The position numbers and the translations under genes were made by a program. From Moellerella sp963519845 (GTDB taxonomy: Bacteria > Pseudomonadota > Gammaproteobacteria > Enterobacterales > Enterobacteriaceae): 64,000 nt of DNA. The notes below the pieces were generated by a model. The model saw only the letters and a program-made list of their open reading frames with translations. It had not been told where the DNA came from and made no database searches. Shown here in pieces: positions 45,946-54,580 of this stretch. Positions within the stretch are counted from its first letter, which is position 1. Every line of letters begins with the position of its first letter. The stretch spans positions 1 to 64,000 of the forward strand of contig CAUQNX010000009.1 in assembly GCA_963519845.1 (NCBI GenBank). The letters run 5' to 3'.

Positions 45946-46599
45946 ATGTTCACTGGCATCGTTCAAGGGAAAGCTCTAATAACTGAAATTATCGAAAAGC
46001 CCAATTTTCGGACTCATGTGATGCAATTTCCAGCTGAATTATTGGCTGGATTAGAAACAGGCGCATCAGTGGCACATAATGGATGTTGCCTGACGGTCAC
46101 TAAGATTGAAGGGGATAAAATCAGTTTTGATCTGGTTAAAGAGACGCTAAGATTAACTAACTTAGGTAATTTAACGGTGGGTGCTGCTGTGAATATCGAA
46201 CGAGCGGCTAAATATGGCGATGAAATTGGCGGGCACATTGTTTCAGGACATGTGATAACCACGGCAGAGATCGCCAAGATATTCACTTCTGAGAATAATC
46301 ATCAAATTTGGTTCTCTATTTATAATAAAGCGCTGATGAAGTATATCTTGCATAAAGGCTTTGTGGCGATTGATGGGATCAGCTTAACCATTGGTGATGT
46401 GATTAATAATCGCTTTTGTGTGCATCTGATCCCAGAAACCTTAGAAAGAACTACCTTAGGTCAGAAGCGATTGGGTGATACGGTCAATATTGAAATTGAT
46501 CCACAAACACAGGCAATTGTTGAGACGGTTGAGCGAGTTTTAGCGCAAAAACAGCAAGAAAAATTAGTTGAAGAGCATGAAGAGAATAAAGAAGATTAA
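45946..46599 (+). CDS. ribE: Riboflavin synthase alpha subunit
   Basis: 217 residues; converts two 6,7-dimethyl-8-ribityllumazines to riboflavin. Two tandem lumazine-binding repeats: MFTGIVQGKA...HNGCCLTVT and IWFSIY...IDGISLTIGD. The ATG at 45946 gives the canonical MFTGI start with GAGAG upstream; a TTG four codons earlier is in frame. Called ribC in E. coli. The cfa gene that follows ribC there is absent. No FMN riboswitch was seen. Confidence 0.97.
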   Translation: MFTGIVQGKALITEIIEKPNFRTHVMQFPAELLAGLETGASVAHNGCCLTVTKIEGDKISFDLVKETLRLTNLGNLTVGAAVNIERAAKYGDEIGGHIVSGHVITTAEIAKIFTSENNHQIWFSIYNKALMKYILHKGFVAIDGISLTIGDVINNRFCVHLIPETLERTTLGQKRLGDTVNIEIDPQTQAIVETVERVLAQKQQEKLVEEHEENKED

Positions 46600-46628
46600 C
46601 GATTTTTTTATTCTCTAGTACAAATAGC

Positions 46629-46674
46629 AGAACGCCTCTTCTTTGTTGGATATAGAGAAGAGGCGTTCTATTTT
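46629..46674. terminator. Strong terminator between ribE and punC
   Basis: Perfect 14-base inverted repeat AGAACGCCTCTTCT / AGAAGAGGCGTTCT (46629-46642 with 46656-46669), then ATTTTA. It serves ribE and can also stop the convergent punC. Confidence 0.8.
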
Positions 46675-46693
46675 ATGGGATAAAATGACAAGG

Positions 46694-47917
46694 CTATTCG
46701 GTTGTTAATTCATCTTTATGCAGTGCTGGCTTAGTTGCAGTTTTTTTATACTGCATCACATAACCAATAATCATTGGAATAATACTTCCCGCCATTACAC
46801 TTGTGGTCGCTATCAGTGGATTCTGCGCTAGCGCAGAGACTAACAAGCTCGCTAAAAAGCATAAGCCAAGTTGTAATGAATTCTGTAATGCCGCTGCTTT
46901 ACCACTAGCTTCAGGGAATGCACCTAAGGCTTTCGCCACAACGATGGGATAGGAAGCCCCGTTCATTGCCGCCATAAAACAGAATGGGATCATGATAACC
47001 AGTAAGCTTGGTGTCATATACAGTGAGATCACGAATAGGATAAACATACTTACCGCATAGCCTATTAATAGCAGAGGTAATAAGCGCTCACCCTTGATCT
47101 TGGCTAATAGAAAACGACAACCATAACCACCAACAATAAAGGCGATAGTTTGTGGGATATAGCTCAAACCTATATCCGCAGGGTTATAACCCATATCACG
47201 TAAGATAAAAGGTGAGCCTGTTAACCAAGCAAAGAAACCCGCGCTACAAGACGCATAAACCAGCACATTACCACTAAAAACAGGTGATTTAAGGATCTTA
47301 AAGAAACTGGTTTTCTGTTTTTCGACCGCATCATGTGGTTGAGACTGAACTTTTCTCAACAGCAATGTCGGAATTAAAAGTAACAGTGTTACTGTCATCA
47401 AAATTAGGAAGATATACTGCCAATTTCCGTGTTCTAACTCGAGAACCCAAGCACCAAGCAGTGGTGCTAATGCAGGTGAGAGAGCCACTAATGGCATAAT
47501 AGAGGCAAATACTTTTTGCGCTTGTGTTGGTTCATAACGATCGATAACCAAAGCTTGCCATAACACGGCAGCCGCACAGACTCCCAGAGCTTGTAAGAAA
47601 CGCAAAACAAGTAACTGAGTCGCGTCTGTCACCCAGATAGTGGCTAAGCAGCTCAAGGCAAATAGGGATAAACCGAAAATAAGTACAGGTTTACGGCCTA
47701 ATTTATCGGAAAGCGGTCCCCATAGCAGTTGCCCAAAAGCAAACCCCGCCAAGAAGATACTGAGTGAAGCTGTGATAGCTCCTTCAGTGGTATGAAGCGA
47801 AATTTGCATGGCGCCAAAAGCGGGTAAATACATATCGATGGCCAAGTATCCCAACATGCTGAGGCCAGCGAGATAAAAAAGAAATCCTGATGAATTTTGT
47901 ACTGCGTTTTTGTTCAT
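46694..47917 (-). CDS. punC: Purine nucleoside transporter PunC (MFS, Bcr/CflA branch)
   Basis: 407-residue major facilitator protein with 12 hydrophobic segments and the loop-2 motif GPLSDKLGRKP. Strong resemblance to E. coli YdhC/PunC (LRFLQALGVCAAAVLWQALV). PunC imports adenosine and is switched on by the divergent LysR regulator PunR. A 121-base divergent gap separates them and must hold the operators; a small CGTT gtaa AACG palindrome is visible there. Confidence 0.9.
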   Translation of the reverse strand: MNKNAVQNSSGFLFYLAGLSMLGYLAIDMYLPAFGAMQISLHTTEGAITASLSIFLAGFAFGQLLWGPLSDKLGRKPVLIFGLSLFALSCLATIWVTDATQLLVLRFLQALGVCAAAVLWQALVIDRYEPTQAQKVFASIMPLVALSPALAPLLGAWVLELEHGNWQYIFLILMTVTLLLLIPTLLLRKVQSQPHDAVEKQKTSFFKILKSPVFSGNVLVYASCSAGFFAWLTGSPFILRDMGYNPADIGLSYIPQTIAFIVGGYGCRFLLAKIKGERLLPLLLIGYAVSMFILFVISLYMTPSLLVIMIPFCFMAAMNGASYPIVVAKALGAFPEASGKAAALQNSLQLGLCFLASLLVSALAQNPLIATTSVMAGSIIPMIIGYVMQYKKTATKPALHKDELTTE

Positions 47918-48038
47918 TATATTAATCTTATGTAAAATTTAAAGAAATCTTAACAGAACCCCATTGTAGCCCCTGTCAATTTTCGTTGTAAAACGGTAAT
48001 ATTTGCACATTGCTATGAAAATATTTGAAGGGACTATT

Positions 48039-48941
48039 ATGTGGTCAGCTTATTCCTTAGAAGTGATAGATGCAGTTGCCCGAACGGGAAGCTTCAGCGC
48101 TGCGGCAATTGAGCTCCATAGGGTGCCTTCAGCGATAAGCTATACGGTTAAACAACTCGAGCATTGGCTGGCAGTTCCCCTGTTTGAACGACGCCATAGA
48201 GATGTCGAATTAACTGAAGCTGGGGTCATTTTCATTAAAGAAATTCGATCTGTTATCAAAAAAATGGATGATACCCGACATCACTGCCAACAAGTGGCCA
48301 ATGGCTGGCGGGGACAGTTGAGTATCGCGGTCGATCGTATTGTAAAGCCCGAGCGCACCAATCGACTGATACTGGATTTCTATCGCCACTTTCCCGATAT
48401 TGAGTTGTATATCTACCCCGAAGTGTTTAATGGGGTATGGGATGCACTGGCCGATGGGCGTGTTGATGTAGCCATTGGCGCCACTCGTGCTTCCCCAGTG
48501 GGTGAAAGATATAGCTTTCGCGATATGGGTTTTATGCCATGGCGCTGTGTAGTCAAGCGAGATCATCCACTGACTAAAATCCAAGGTTCTCTATTAGATG
48601 ATCAACTTCGACCCTATCCCAGCTTATGTCTAGAGGATACCTCACGCAACTTGCCTAAGCGGGACACTTGGGCGCTGGATAATCAACGTCGCCTTATGGT
48701 ACCTAATTGGGATAATGGGCTCTCTTGTCTGCTTGAGGGGCTATGTGTAGGTATGATCCCCGAGCATAGGGCGTTAGAATTATGTGAACGCGGTGAATTG
48801 GTCTCTTTAAATTTAGCTCAACCATTTCCTGATAGCCCATGCTGTCTGACTTGGGTTGAGCATAATGAGTCACCCGCATTAAGTTGGTTGCTTGATTATC
48901 TGGGTGATAATGAAACACTTAATGCTGAGTGGTTAAGATAA
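48039..48941 (+). CDS. punR: LysR-family regulator PunR
   Basis: 300 residues: winged helix-turn-helix (1-60; SFSAAAIELHRVPSAISYTVKQLE) and a LysR effector domain. The sequence follows E. coli YdhB/PunR from MWSxYSLEV on. The ATG at 48039 has AAGGGA upstream; an earlier in-frame ATG (48003) adds 12 residues not found in the family. It activates the divergent punC. Its stop lies four bases from the purR stop with no terminator between. Confidence 0.92.
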   Translation: MWSAYSLEVIDAVARTGSFSAAAIELHRVPSAISYTVKQLEHWLAVPLFERRHRDVELTEAGVIFIKEIRSVIKKMDDTRHHCQQVANGWRGQLSIAVDRIVKPERTNRLILDFYRHFPDIELYIYPEVFNGVWDALADGRVDVAIGATRASPVGERYSFRDMGFMPWRCVVKRDHPLTKIQGSLLDDQLRPYPSLCLEDTSRNLPKRDTWALDNQRRLMVPNWDNGLSCLLEGLCVGMIPEHRALELCERGELVSLNLAQPFPDSPCCLTWVEHNESPALSWLLDYLGDNETLNAEWLR

Positions 48942-48945
48942 GCGA

Positions 48946-49971
48946 TTAACGACGGTAATCAATATAGGGACCATCAGCAACGGAACGACGCTCCACAAGG
49001 CGAGGATGTACCTCAATAGTTTGGGCATCTTCGCGTTTATTCACAATGCGATCGAGTAACATTGAGAAAGCCATTTGGCCTAAACGTTCTTTAGGTTGAT
49101 GGATAGTGGTAAGGGCTGGCGTATAGTAGCGTGCATTGCGCACATTATCGTAGCCAATAATGGAAATATCCTGCGGAACTCGCAGACCCATCTCATCGGC
49201 GGCACAAATTGCACCCATGGCCATTACATCACCACCGCAGAATACCGCAGTCGGGCGCTGCTTATTATTCAGTATTTGGCACATGGCGCTATAACCGGAA
49301 CCCGGCTCAAAATCCCCTTGTACTAGCCACTCTTCCCGTAGCGGGATCTTTGCCTCTTCCATCGCTTTTTTAAAGCCATTCAAGCGACCAATACCCGTAT
49401 TGCGTTCCAGTGGACCAGGAATAATACCTAAATCACGATGGCCGCGATCAATCAGATAACGACCTGCAAGATAACCACCGTGAAACGCATTATCGATAAT
49501 AGTATCGGTAAAATCACCTCGGGATTCACCCCAATCCATTACTACCATAGGAATATTGCGATACTCGGCTAACATACTGATCAGATGGTCAGGATATTCA
49601 GAACACATCACTAATAAGCCATCAACGCGTTTCTGCGCCAACATTTGCAGATATGCCGTTTGCTTACCTGAATCGTTATGAGAGTTACACAGGATCAGTG
49701 TATAGCCTTTTTCATAACAACTATATTCAACAGATTCAATTACTTCAGCGAAATAGGGCGCTTCACTTGATGTGGCGAGCAGACCAATTGACTTGGTATG
49801 ATTAACTTTCAGACTTCTCGCTACTGCACTGGGTGAATAGTTGAGTTCCTTAATAGCTAGCCAGACCGCTGCTTTGGTATCTTCAGCGACAAAACGTGTT
49901 TTATTAATAACATGGGATACGGTTGTGGTAGAGACGCCTGCGCGTTTGGCCACATCTTTAATCGTTGCCAT
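48946..49971 (-). CDS. purR: Purine repressor PurR
   Basis: 341-residue LacI/GalR repressor, same length as E. coli PurR. N-terminal MATIKDVAKRAGVSTTTVSHVIN helix-turn-helix and hinge helix (SPSAVARSLKV), then a periplasmic-binding-like domain that senses hypoxanthine/guanine. The ATG at 49971 is chosen over an upstream in-frame start by homology; AGGAG lies 12 bases before it. No good PUR box was found upstream. Confidence 0.95.
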   Translation of the reverse strand: MATIKDVAKRAGVSTTTVSHVINKTRFVAEDTKAAVWLAIKELNYSPSAVARSLKVNHTKSIGLLATSSEAPYFAEVIESVEYSCYEKGYTLILCNSHNDSGKQTAYLQMLAQKRVDGLLVMCSEYPDHLISMLAEYRNIPMVVMDWGESRGDFTDTIIDNAFHGGYLAGRYLIDRGHRDLGIIPGPLERNTGIGRLNGFKKAMEEAKIPLREEWLVQGDFEPGSGYSAMCQILNNKQRPTAVFCGGDVMAMGAICAADEMGLRVPQDISIIGYDNVRNARYYTPALTTIHQPKERLGQMAFSMLLDRIVNKREDAQTIEVHPRLVERRSVADGPYIDYRR

Positions 49972-50249
49972 GATAGAAAAGTACTCCTGACCTATGCTTG
50001 GTCTTATAATGTGTTTTTGGTAAAAGTTGCCAGTATATTGAGGCAAAGCGCGTTAACTGACAATAATTTAGCGAGTTGCTGAGGATTTTGTCTGATCTAG
50101 CGCAAAAACGAAAGCGATAATTGATGCTATAACTTATGATACAGGTTATGGTTTTAAATAATGACTCTGACATAATATTTAGTAATAGATCAAATATAGC
50201 CTTTTGTGACCATTTGACGGTCGATTATTATTTTAGCTGAGAGGAACTC

Positions 50250-50333
50250 ATGGATACAGATCTGAAATTTGGAATAGGTGCAGCAGTTGGTTCGTTAGCA
50301 ATGATAATTTTATTCTCGGTCTTTCTTTTCTGA
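50250..50333 (+). CDS. cydH: Cytochrome bd-I accessory subunit CydH (YnhF)
   Basis: 27-residue single-span membrane peptide, MDTDLKFGIGAAVGSLAMII..., with AGGA 5 bases before the ATG. The N-terminus matches E. coli YnhF (MSTDLKF), and its place between purR and sodB is the same. YnhF was identified as the small CydH/CydY subunit of cytochrome bd-I, where it covers one side of CydA. The rest of the peptide is a hydrophobic helix. Confidence 0.85.
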   Translation: MDTDLKFGIGAAVGSLAMIILFSVFLF

Positions 50334-50369
50334 TTGAAGATAGATGGATAACACTGAATTTTGAAGCAA

Positions 50370-50395
50370 AGGGCGAGATGCTTATCTCGCCACTT
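50370..50395. terminator. Terminator between cydH and sodB
   Basis: GGCGAGAT gctt ATCTCGCC, 8-base stem with a 4-base loop, between convergent genes. Confidence 0.6.
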
Positions 50396-50428
50396 GTACT
50401 GATGAATATTAATTAGAAACTTATGCCA

Positions 50429-51007
50429 TCAAGCAAGATTTTCTGCAACAAATTTCCAATTGACCAGCGCCCAGAAATGGTCTAGATATTGTGGGCGAGC
50501 ATTACGATAATCGATATAATAAGCATGTTCCCATACATCAACGGTCAGCAGAGCTTTATCTTCGCCTGATACTGGCGTTGCCGCATTTGACGTATTAACA
50601 ATCGCCAAACTACCATCTGTTTTCTTCACTAACCAAGTCCAGCCAGCACCAAAGTTTTTGATCGCTGAATCGGTGAATTTTTGTTTAAATTCAGCGAAAG
50701 AGCCAAATGCTTTATTGATAGCTTCAGCCACTTGACCTGTCGGTTCGCCACCTGCGTTCGGGGCTAAACAGTGCCAATAAAAGATGTGGTTCCAAACTTG
50801 AGCCGCATTATTAAAAACACCACCTTCAGATGTTTTGATAATATCTTCCAGTGATTTACCTTCAAAATCAGTCCCTTTGACTAAATTATTCAGGTTAACA
50901 ACATAGGCATTATGGTGCTTGCCATAGTGGTACTCGAGCGTTTCAGCAGAGATGTGTGGCTCAAGTGCATTTTTTGCATAAGGTAGTGCGGGTAATTCAA
51001 ATGACAT
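50429..51007 (-). CDS. sodB: Superoxide dismutase (Fe)
   Basis: 192 residues, same as E. coli SodB. Metal ligands H27, H74, D157 and H161 are all in place (D and H in LLTVDVWEHAYY), and Q70 in NNAAQVWNH marks the iron type. Cytoplasmic. AAGGAG precedes the ATG. The bases across the start codon are complementary to the RyhB core, see the separate site. Confidence 0.98.
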   Translation of the reverse strand: MSFELPALPYAKNALEPHISAETLEYHYGKHHNAYVVNLNNLVKGTDFEGKSLEDIIKTSEGGVFNNAAQVWNHIFYWHCLAPNAGGEPTGQVAEAINKAFGSFAEFKQKFTDSAIKNFGAGWTWLVKKTDGSLAIVNTSNAATPVSGEDKALLTVDVWEHAYYIDYRNARPQYLDHFWALVNWKFVAENLA

Positions 51008-51010
51008 TGC
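51003..51010 (-). promoter_or_regulatory. Possible RyhB pairing site on the sodB start codon
   Basis: The mRNA reads GCAATGTC across the ATG. This is fully complementary to GACATTGC in the recalled RyhB core. RyhB itself is not in the window. Confidence 0.4.
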
Positions 51011-51430
51011 ATACTCCTTGCTAACTATTTTGTTGTTCTGGTTGTAACTTCAGTGTTTTTTAGCTCTCAATAAAGAGCGCCATGGGTTTTTTGCTCATAA
51101 ACAGAGCGATAAAAAAAGTTGTTTCAGAAAGCTTGGCGCAGTTTAACTGCTCTATTTTGTTATAAATCATATCGCTAATAGCAGTATATTTCACGTTGTT
51201 TAACACTTTTATTGCTAATGGAAAGGTTTGTTGTTTCCCATTAATGATTAATGGATTCATTAAATTAATCATTAAGTCATAACAGAGAAAAATAAATCGG
51301 TAAAAATCACTGAAAATCCATTAGGTTAGGCTGATTGATATACAGAAAGTGCGTGCTAGAGTGGCTTTGTGGGATAAAGATCCCTTTTTTAAAAAGCTAA
51401 TGTTATAGTAATGTGTCGCTAGTAACAGAA
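51011..51430. other. AT-rich spacer upstream of sodB and grxD
   Basis: 420 bases. It holds a perfect 11-base inverted repeat TTAATGATTAA / TTAATCATTAA (51241-51251 with 51265-51275) and a 70-codon minus-strand frame without ribosome site that was not accepted. The sodB promoter must lie here but was not resolved. Confidence 0.45.
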
Positions 51431-51439
51431 TGCTATAAT
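51431..51439 (+). promoter_or_regulatory. Extended -10 of the predicted grxD promoter
   Basis: TGCTATAAT, a perfect extended -10, 148 bases before the grxD ATG. Confidence 0.45.
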
Positions 51440-51586
51440 CTATATCGCATAATGCCTTGTTGCGGATTTAGCACAATTAACTAATTTTAAGGCTTTGAGA
51501 AGAGTGATAAGCAGCACTAATATCTGAAACTCAAGGTGAATCTCTGGGCTGATAGGTCAGCACCCATTAGTTTTAAGGAAGTAAGA

Positions 51587-51934
51587 ATGACAACTATTGA
51601 AAAAATCGAGCGCCAAATTAAAGATAATCCTATTTTACTTTATATGAAAGGCTCTCCGAAACTTCCAAGCTGCGGATTTTCCGCACAAACGGTTCAAGCA
51701 TTATCAGCATGTGGTGAGCGCTTTGCCTATGTGGATATCTTACAGAATCCAGATATTCGTGCAGAACTGCCAAAATATGCAAACTGGCCAACCTTTCCCC
51801 AATTATGGGTAGATGGTGAGTTAGTGGGTGGTTGTGACATTGTGATGGAAATGCATCAACGTGGCGAATTAGCTAAATTGATCAAAGAGACAGCTGACAA
51901 ATATCGCCCTGCTGATGAAGCAAACGCCGAATAG
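51587..51934 (+). CDS. grxD: Monothiol glutaredoxin GrxD
   Basis: 115-residue monothiol glutaredoxin with the active site CGFS (C29) in KLPSCGFSAQ and WPTFPQLWVDGELVGGCDIV for glutathione binding. It binds a [2Fe-2S] cluster with glutathione as a homodimer or with BolA proteins and takes part in iron homeostasis. The ATG at 51587 has AAGGA 7-8 bases upstream; the frame extends 17 codons further without a site. Confidence 0.96.
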   Translation: MTTIEKIERQIKDNPILLYMKGSPKLPSCGFSAQTVQALSACGERFAYVDILQNPDIRAELPKYANWPTFPQLWVDGELVGGCDIVMEMHQRGELAKLIKETADKYRPADEANAE

Positions 51935-51969
51935 TCACACAATCTAATTTGGCGTTAAATCGCTAAGAT

Positions 51970-52006
51970 AATCGGCTTCAGATAACTATTTGAAGCCGAT
52001 TTTTTT
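51970..52006 (+). terminator. Rho-independent terminator of grxD
   Basis: AATCGGCTTCA / TGAAGCCGATT stem with a 10-base loop, then a run of T. Confidence 0.9.
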
Positions 52007-52055
52007 ATGCCTAAAAATGGCATATTGACGCTAAGGAGTTCCTAGGCGTGCGGTA

Positions 52056-52694
52056 TCATTCGATAGGAAGTGGCCAGCCACCCAGTTTTTTCCATTTATT
52101 GACGATTTCACAGAACAACAGGGCGGTTCTATCGGTATCGTATAAGGCGCCATGAGCTTGTTTGCCATCAAAGGGAATACCCGCAGTGGTACAAGCTTTG
52201 GCTAAAATAGTTTGGCCAAAAACCAGACCGCTAAGCGCTGCTGTATCAAATGTAGCAAAAGGATGGAATGGATTACGTTTTAGGCTTGCACGTGCTGCGG
52301 CCGACATCACAAAGTTATGATCAAAAGTTGCATTATGCGCAACAATAATAGCACGCTGACAATCGGTATTTTTCATTCCTTTGCGAACCATTTTAAAAAT
52401 GGCGTGTAGTGCCTCATACTCACTAACGGCACCTCTGAGTGGATTCGTTGGATCTATCCCAGTAAACGCAAGAGCAGCAGGCTCCAGATTCGCACCTTCA
52501 AAAGGGGTAACGTGGAAATGCAATGTTTCGTCTGTTTTCAGCCAACCTTCGTTATCCATCTTTAATGTGATCGCGGCGATCTCAAGTAGTGCATCTGTTT
52601 TAGGATTAAAGCCTCCCGTTTCAACATCGATAACGACAGGATAGTAACCCCTAAACCGATTCACCAGAGCATTTGTATTATTTTTATTAGACAT
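52056..52694 (-). CDS. rnt: Ribonuclease T
   Basis: 212-residue DEDDh exonuclease that trims tRNA and other RNA 3' ends as a dimer. Exo I VIDVETGGFNPKTDALLEIA, Exo II HNATFDHNF, Exo III HGALYDTDRTA supply the acidic residues and the histidine. E. coli order rnt-gloA is kept, with a 146-base gap. Confidence 0.97.
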   Translation of the reverse strand: MSNKNNTNALVNRFRGYYPVVIDVETGGFNPKTDALLEIAAITLKMDNEGWLKTDETLHFHVTPFEGANLEPAALAFTGIDPTNPLRGAVSEYEALHAIFKMVRKGMKNTDCQRAIIVAHNATFDHNFVMSAAARASLKRNPFHPFATFDTAALSGLVFGQTILAKACTTAGIPFDGKQAHGALYDTDRTALLFCEIVNKWKKLGGWPLPIE

Positions 52695-52769
52695 TATAGT
52701 TTCATTTAAATTTTCGGAGTTAATCCATATTATGCCAAAATTAGCATAAATTTGCAGGTAGGAAGAGAG

Positions 52770-52814
52770 ATAAACTCACAGAAAAATCGGAGATTTATCC
52801 AATTTTCTGTGAGG
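52770..52814 (-). terminator. Hairpin after gloA
   Basis: Perfect 11-base inverted repeat CTCACAGAAAA / TTTTCTGTGAG with a 17-base loop, 27 bases after the gloA stop; on the minus strand TTTATC follows. Confidence 0.5.
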
Positions 52815-52840
52815 AAAAGTGATTAAGTTAAATATTTTAC

Positions 52841-53248
52841 TTAATTGCCAAGTGCGCTGCTGGCACTTTTATTTTCAATCAACTCGATCTTATAACCATC
52901 TGGATCTTCAACAAAGGCAATAATGGTTGAGCCTCCTTTAACGGGACCAGCCTCACGGGTGACATTACCACCAGCGTTGCGAATATCTTCACAAGTTTGA
53001 GCAACATCATCTACGCCTAGCGCAATATGTCCATAGGCAGTGCCCATCTCATAATGATCAACGCCCCAGTTATAGGTAAGTTCGATCACTGCACCTTGAC
53101 TTTCATCACTGTAGCCCACAAAAGCGAGAGAATATTTATATTCTGTATTTTCACTGGTTCGTAGTAGGCGCATTCCTAGTACTTTGGTATAAAAATCAAC
53201 TGAACGTTGCATATCACCAACACGTAACATGGTATGAAGTAAGCGCAT
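52841..53248 (-). CDS. gloA: Lactoylglutathione lyase (glyoxalase I)
   Basis: 135 residues; converts the methylglyoxal-glutathione hemithioacetal to S-lactoylglutathione. Metal ligands H5, E56, H74 and E122 sit at exactly the E. coli positions; the length is the Ni-dependent bacterial type. Confidence 0.98.
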   Translation of the reverse strand: MRLLHTMLRVGDMQRSVDFYTKVLGMRLLRTSENTEYKYSLAFVGYSDESQGAVIELTYNWGVDHYEMGTAYGHIALGVDDVAQTCEDIRNAGGNVTREAGPVKGGSTIIAFVEDPDGYKIELIENKSASSALGN

Positions 53249-53405
53249 ATTAGCCTCTTTTAATATTGAACAATGAATTTTAAATTAACCTATCCCTTAA
53301 TATAACCCTTACACAGATATTATGACAATTAATATAGTTTATATTTTAAGCATACAAAGCCTATAATTAAAGTAAGGGGTTATTTTAATGAATAAGGATG
53401 GGCTA

Positions 53406-53648
53406 ATGACTGAGCAACTTGAATTTTTCGAAATTAGTAGTCCATGTCGAGGGCTGTGTCAAACTAATGAAAATGGTTATTGTCTCGGTTGTTATCGCTC
53501 AAGAGATGAACGTTTTAATTGGCTAAATTACAATGACTCACAAAAAAAAGAGGTGTTACGTCTTTGTCAGCAGCGTTATACCCGACTGAGTCGTAAAAAA
53601 CAAAGTGAGGATAATATTGAGCCACAACAACAAGAATTATTTGATTAA
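53406..53648 (+). CDS. ydhL: DUF1289 family protein YdhL
   Basis: 80-residue protein of unknown function with the Cys motif PCRGLCQTNENGYCLGC (C-x3-C-x7-C-x2-C), probably a metal site, followed by RSRDERFNW. The ATG at 53406 is chosen because E. coli YdhL begins MAEQLEFF; AGGA is 7 bases upstream. Another in-frame ATG at 53388 with AAGGGG at 8 bases is equally well placed. Confidence 0.88.
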   Translation: MTEQLEFFEISSPCRGLCQTNENGYCLGCYRSRDERFNWLNYNDSQKKEVLRLCQQRYTRLSRKKQSEDNIEPQQQELFD

Positions 53649-53680
53649 TAGCAAGCTAACTATTAATTAAATAGTTAGCT
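53648..53680. promoter_or_regulatory. SlyA-like box joined to a perfect hairpin after ydhL
   Basis: ATAGCAAGCTAA (53648-53659) matches the published SlyA palindrome TTAGCAAGCTAA in 11 of 12 positions. It overlaps a 10-base inverted repeat AGCTAACTAT / ATAGTTAGCT (53654-53663 with 53671-53680) followed by AATTATTTT, which could terminate ydhL. It lies about 490 bases before slyA. Confidence 0.4.
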
Positions 53681-54148
53681 AATTATTTTAATTTGAATTT
53701 ATAATTAAACTTATTTGTAATTTATTCAAAAAAAGTATAGAAAAACCATTTATTTAAAATAAGCCAAATGATTTTAAGACTAACTGTATTTCTTTGTTTT
53801 TTCATGGGTTTTATTTAAACTTAATCAATTTATGTAAATTTTAAATAATATTAATGTAAAAATAAATAGATTTGAATATAAAGTAAGGATATTCTTAATA
53901 CATTATGAGTCTGGGTGATTATTGACCATTGATAAAATAAATATAAACATCGATATAATAATTATTGATTTAGCTTCCAATAATCATCAAGTCTTAATTC
54001 GATAAGTTAATAGCTATTATAAATAGGCAGGTTTTATTTTTATTGATTTTTTTATCACCGAGATAAAACAAATGTTTATATAGGCTATTGTAACGGCTTT
54101 TCTATATATGAGTTAAAGACAGAGTTATTCTATTTGAAGGAGGGAAAA
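53681..54148. other. Very AT-rich region upstream of slyA
   Basis: About 470 bases, among the most AT-rich of the window, no credible gene. One perfect 12-base palindrome TAATAGCTATTA (54008-54019) lies 130 bases before slyA and may be an operator. Confidence 0.45.
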
Positions 54149-54580
54149 TTGGAATCGAAAATAGGAACTGATCTGGCTCGCTTGGTACGTATATGGCGTG
54201 CTCTGATTGATCATCGGTTGAAACCGTTAAAGTTAACACAGACGCATTGGGTGACCTTGCATAATATCAGTCAATTACCGCCCGACCAATCACAAATTCA
54301 ACTAGCTAAAGCGATAGGAATAGAACAACCATCATTGGTAAGAACGTTAGATCAATTAGAGGAAAAAAAACTGATTACTCGCCATACCTGTGCTAATGAT
54401 CGAAGGGCAAAACGGATAAAATTAACTGACGAATCAGCACCTTTTATTAGGCAAGTTGATGATGTTATCCGCTGTACTAGAGATGAAATTTTAGGAGGAA
54501 TAAGTGACGAAGAATTAAATGTACTCTCATCGTTAATATTAAAGTTAGAAAAAAACATCATTCACTTGCAGAATAATTAG
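54149..54580 (+). CDS. slyA: Transcriptional regulator SlyA (MarR family)
   Basis: 143-residue MarR-type dimeric regulator. Nearly identical to E. coli/Salmonella SlyA from GTDLARLVRIWRALIDHRLK through the winged helix (IEQPSLVRTLDQLEEKKLI, then DRRAKRIKLT). The start is a TTG with GGAGG 5 bases upstream; a second TTG five codons earlier would lie on that ribosome site. SlyA counters H-NS silencing and works with PhoP on envelope and virulence genes. Confidence 0.95.
   Translation: MESKIGTDLARLVRIWRALIDHRLKPLKLTQTHWVTLHNISQLPPDQSQIQLAKAIGIEQPSLVRTLDQLEEKKLITRHTCANDRRAKRIKLTDESAPFIRQVDDVIRCTRDEILGGISDEELNVLSSLILKLEKNIIHLQNN

Noticed and set aside
50090..50125. PUR-box-like GCGCAAAAACGAAAGCG upstream of purR
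   Set aside because: Lacks the central CG flanked by AAA and TTT; not a true PurR palindrome.
51060..51272. 70-codon minus-strand frame between sodB and grxD
   Set aside because: No ribosome site, no recognisable family, and it lies in the region that must hold the sodB promoter.
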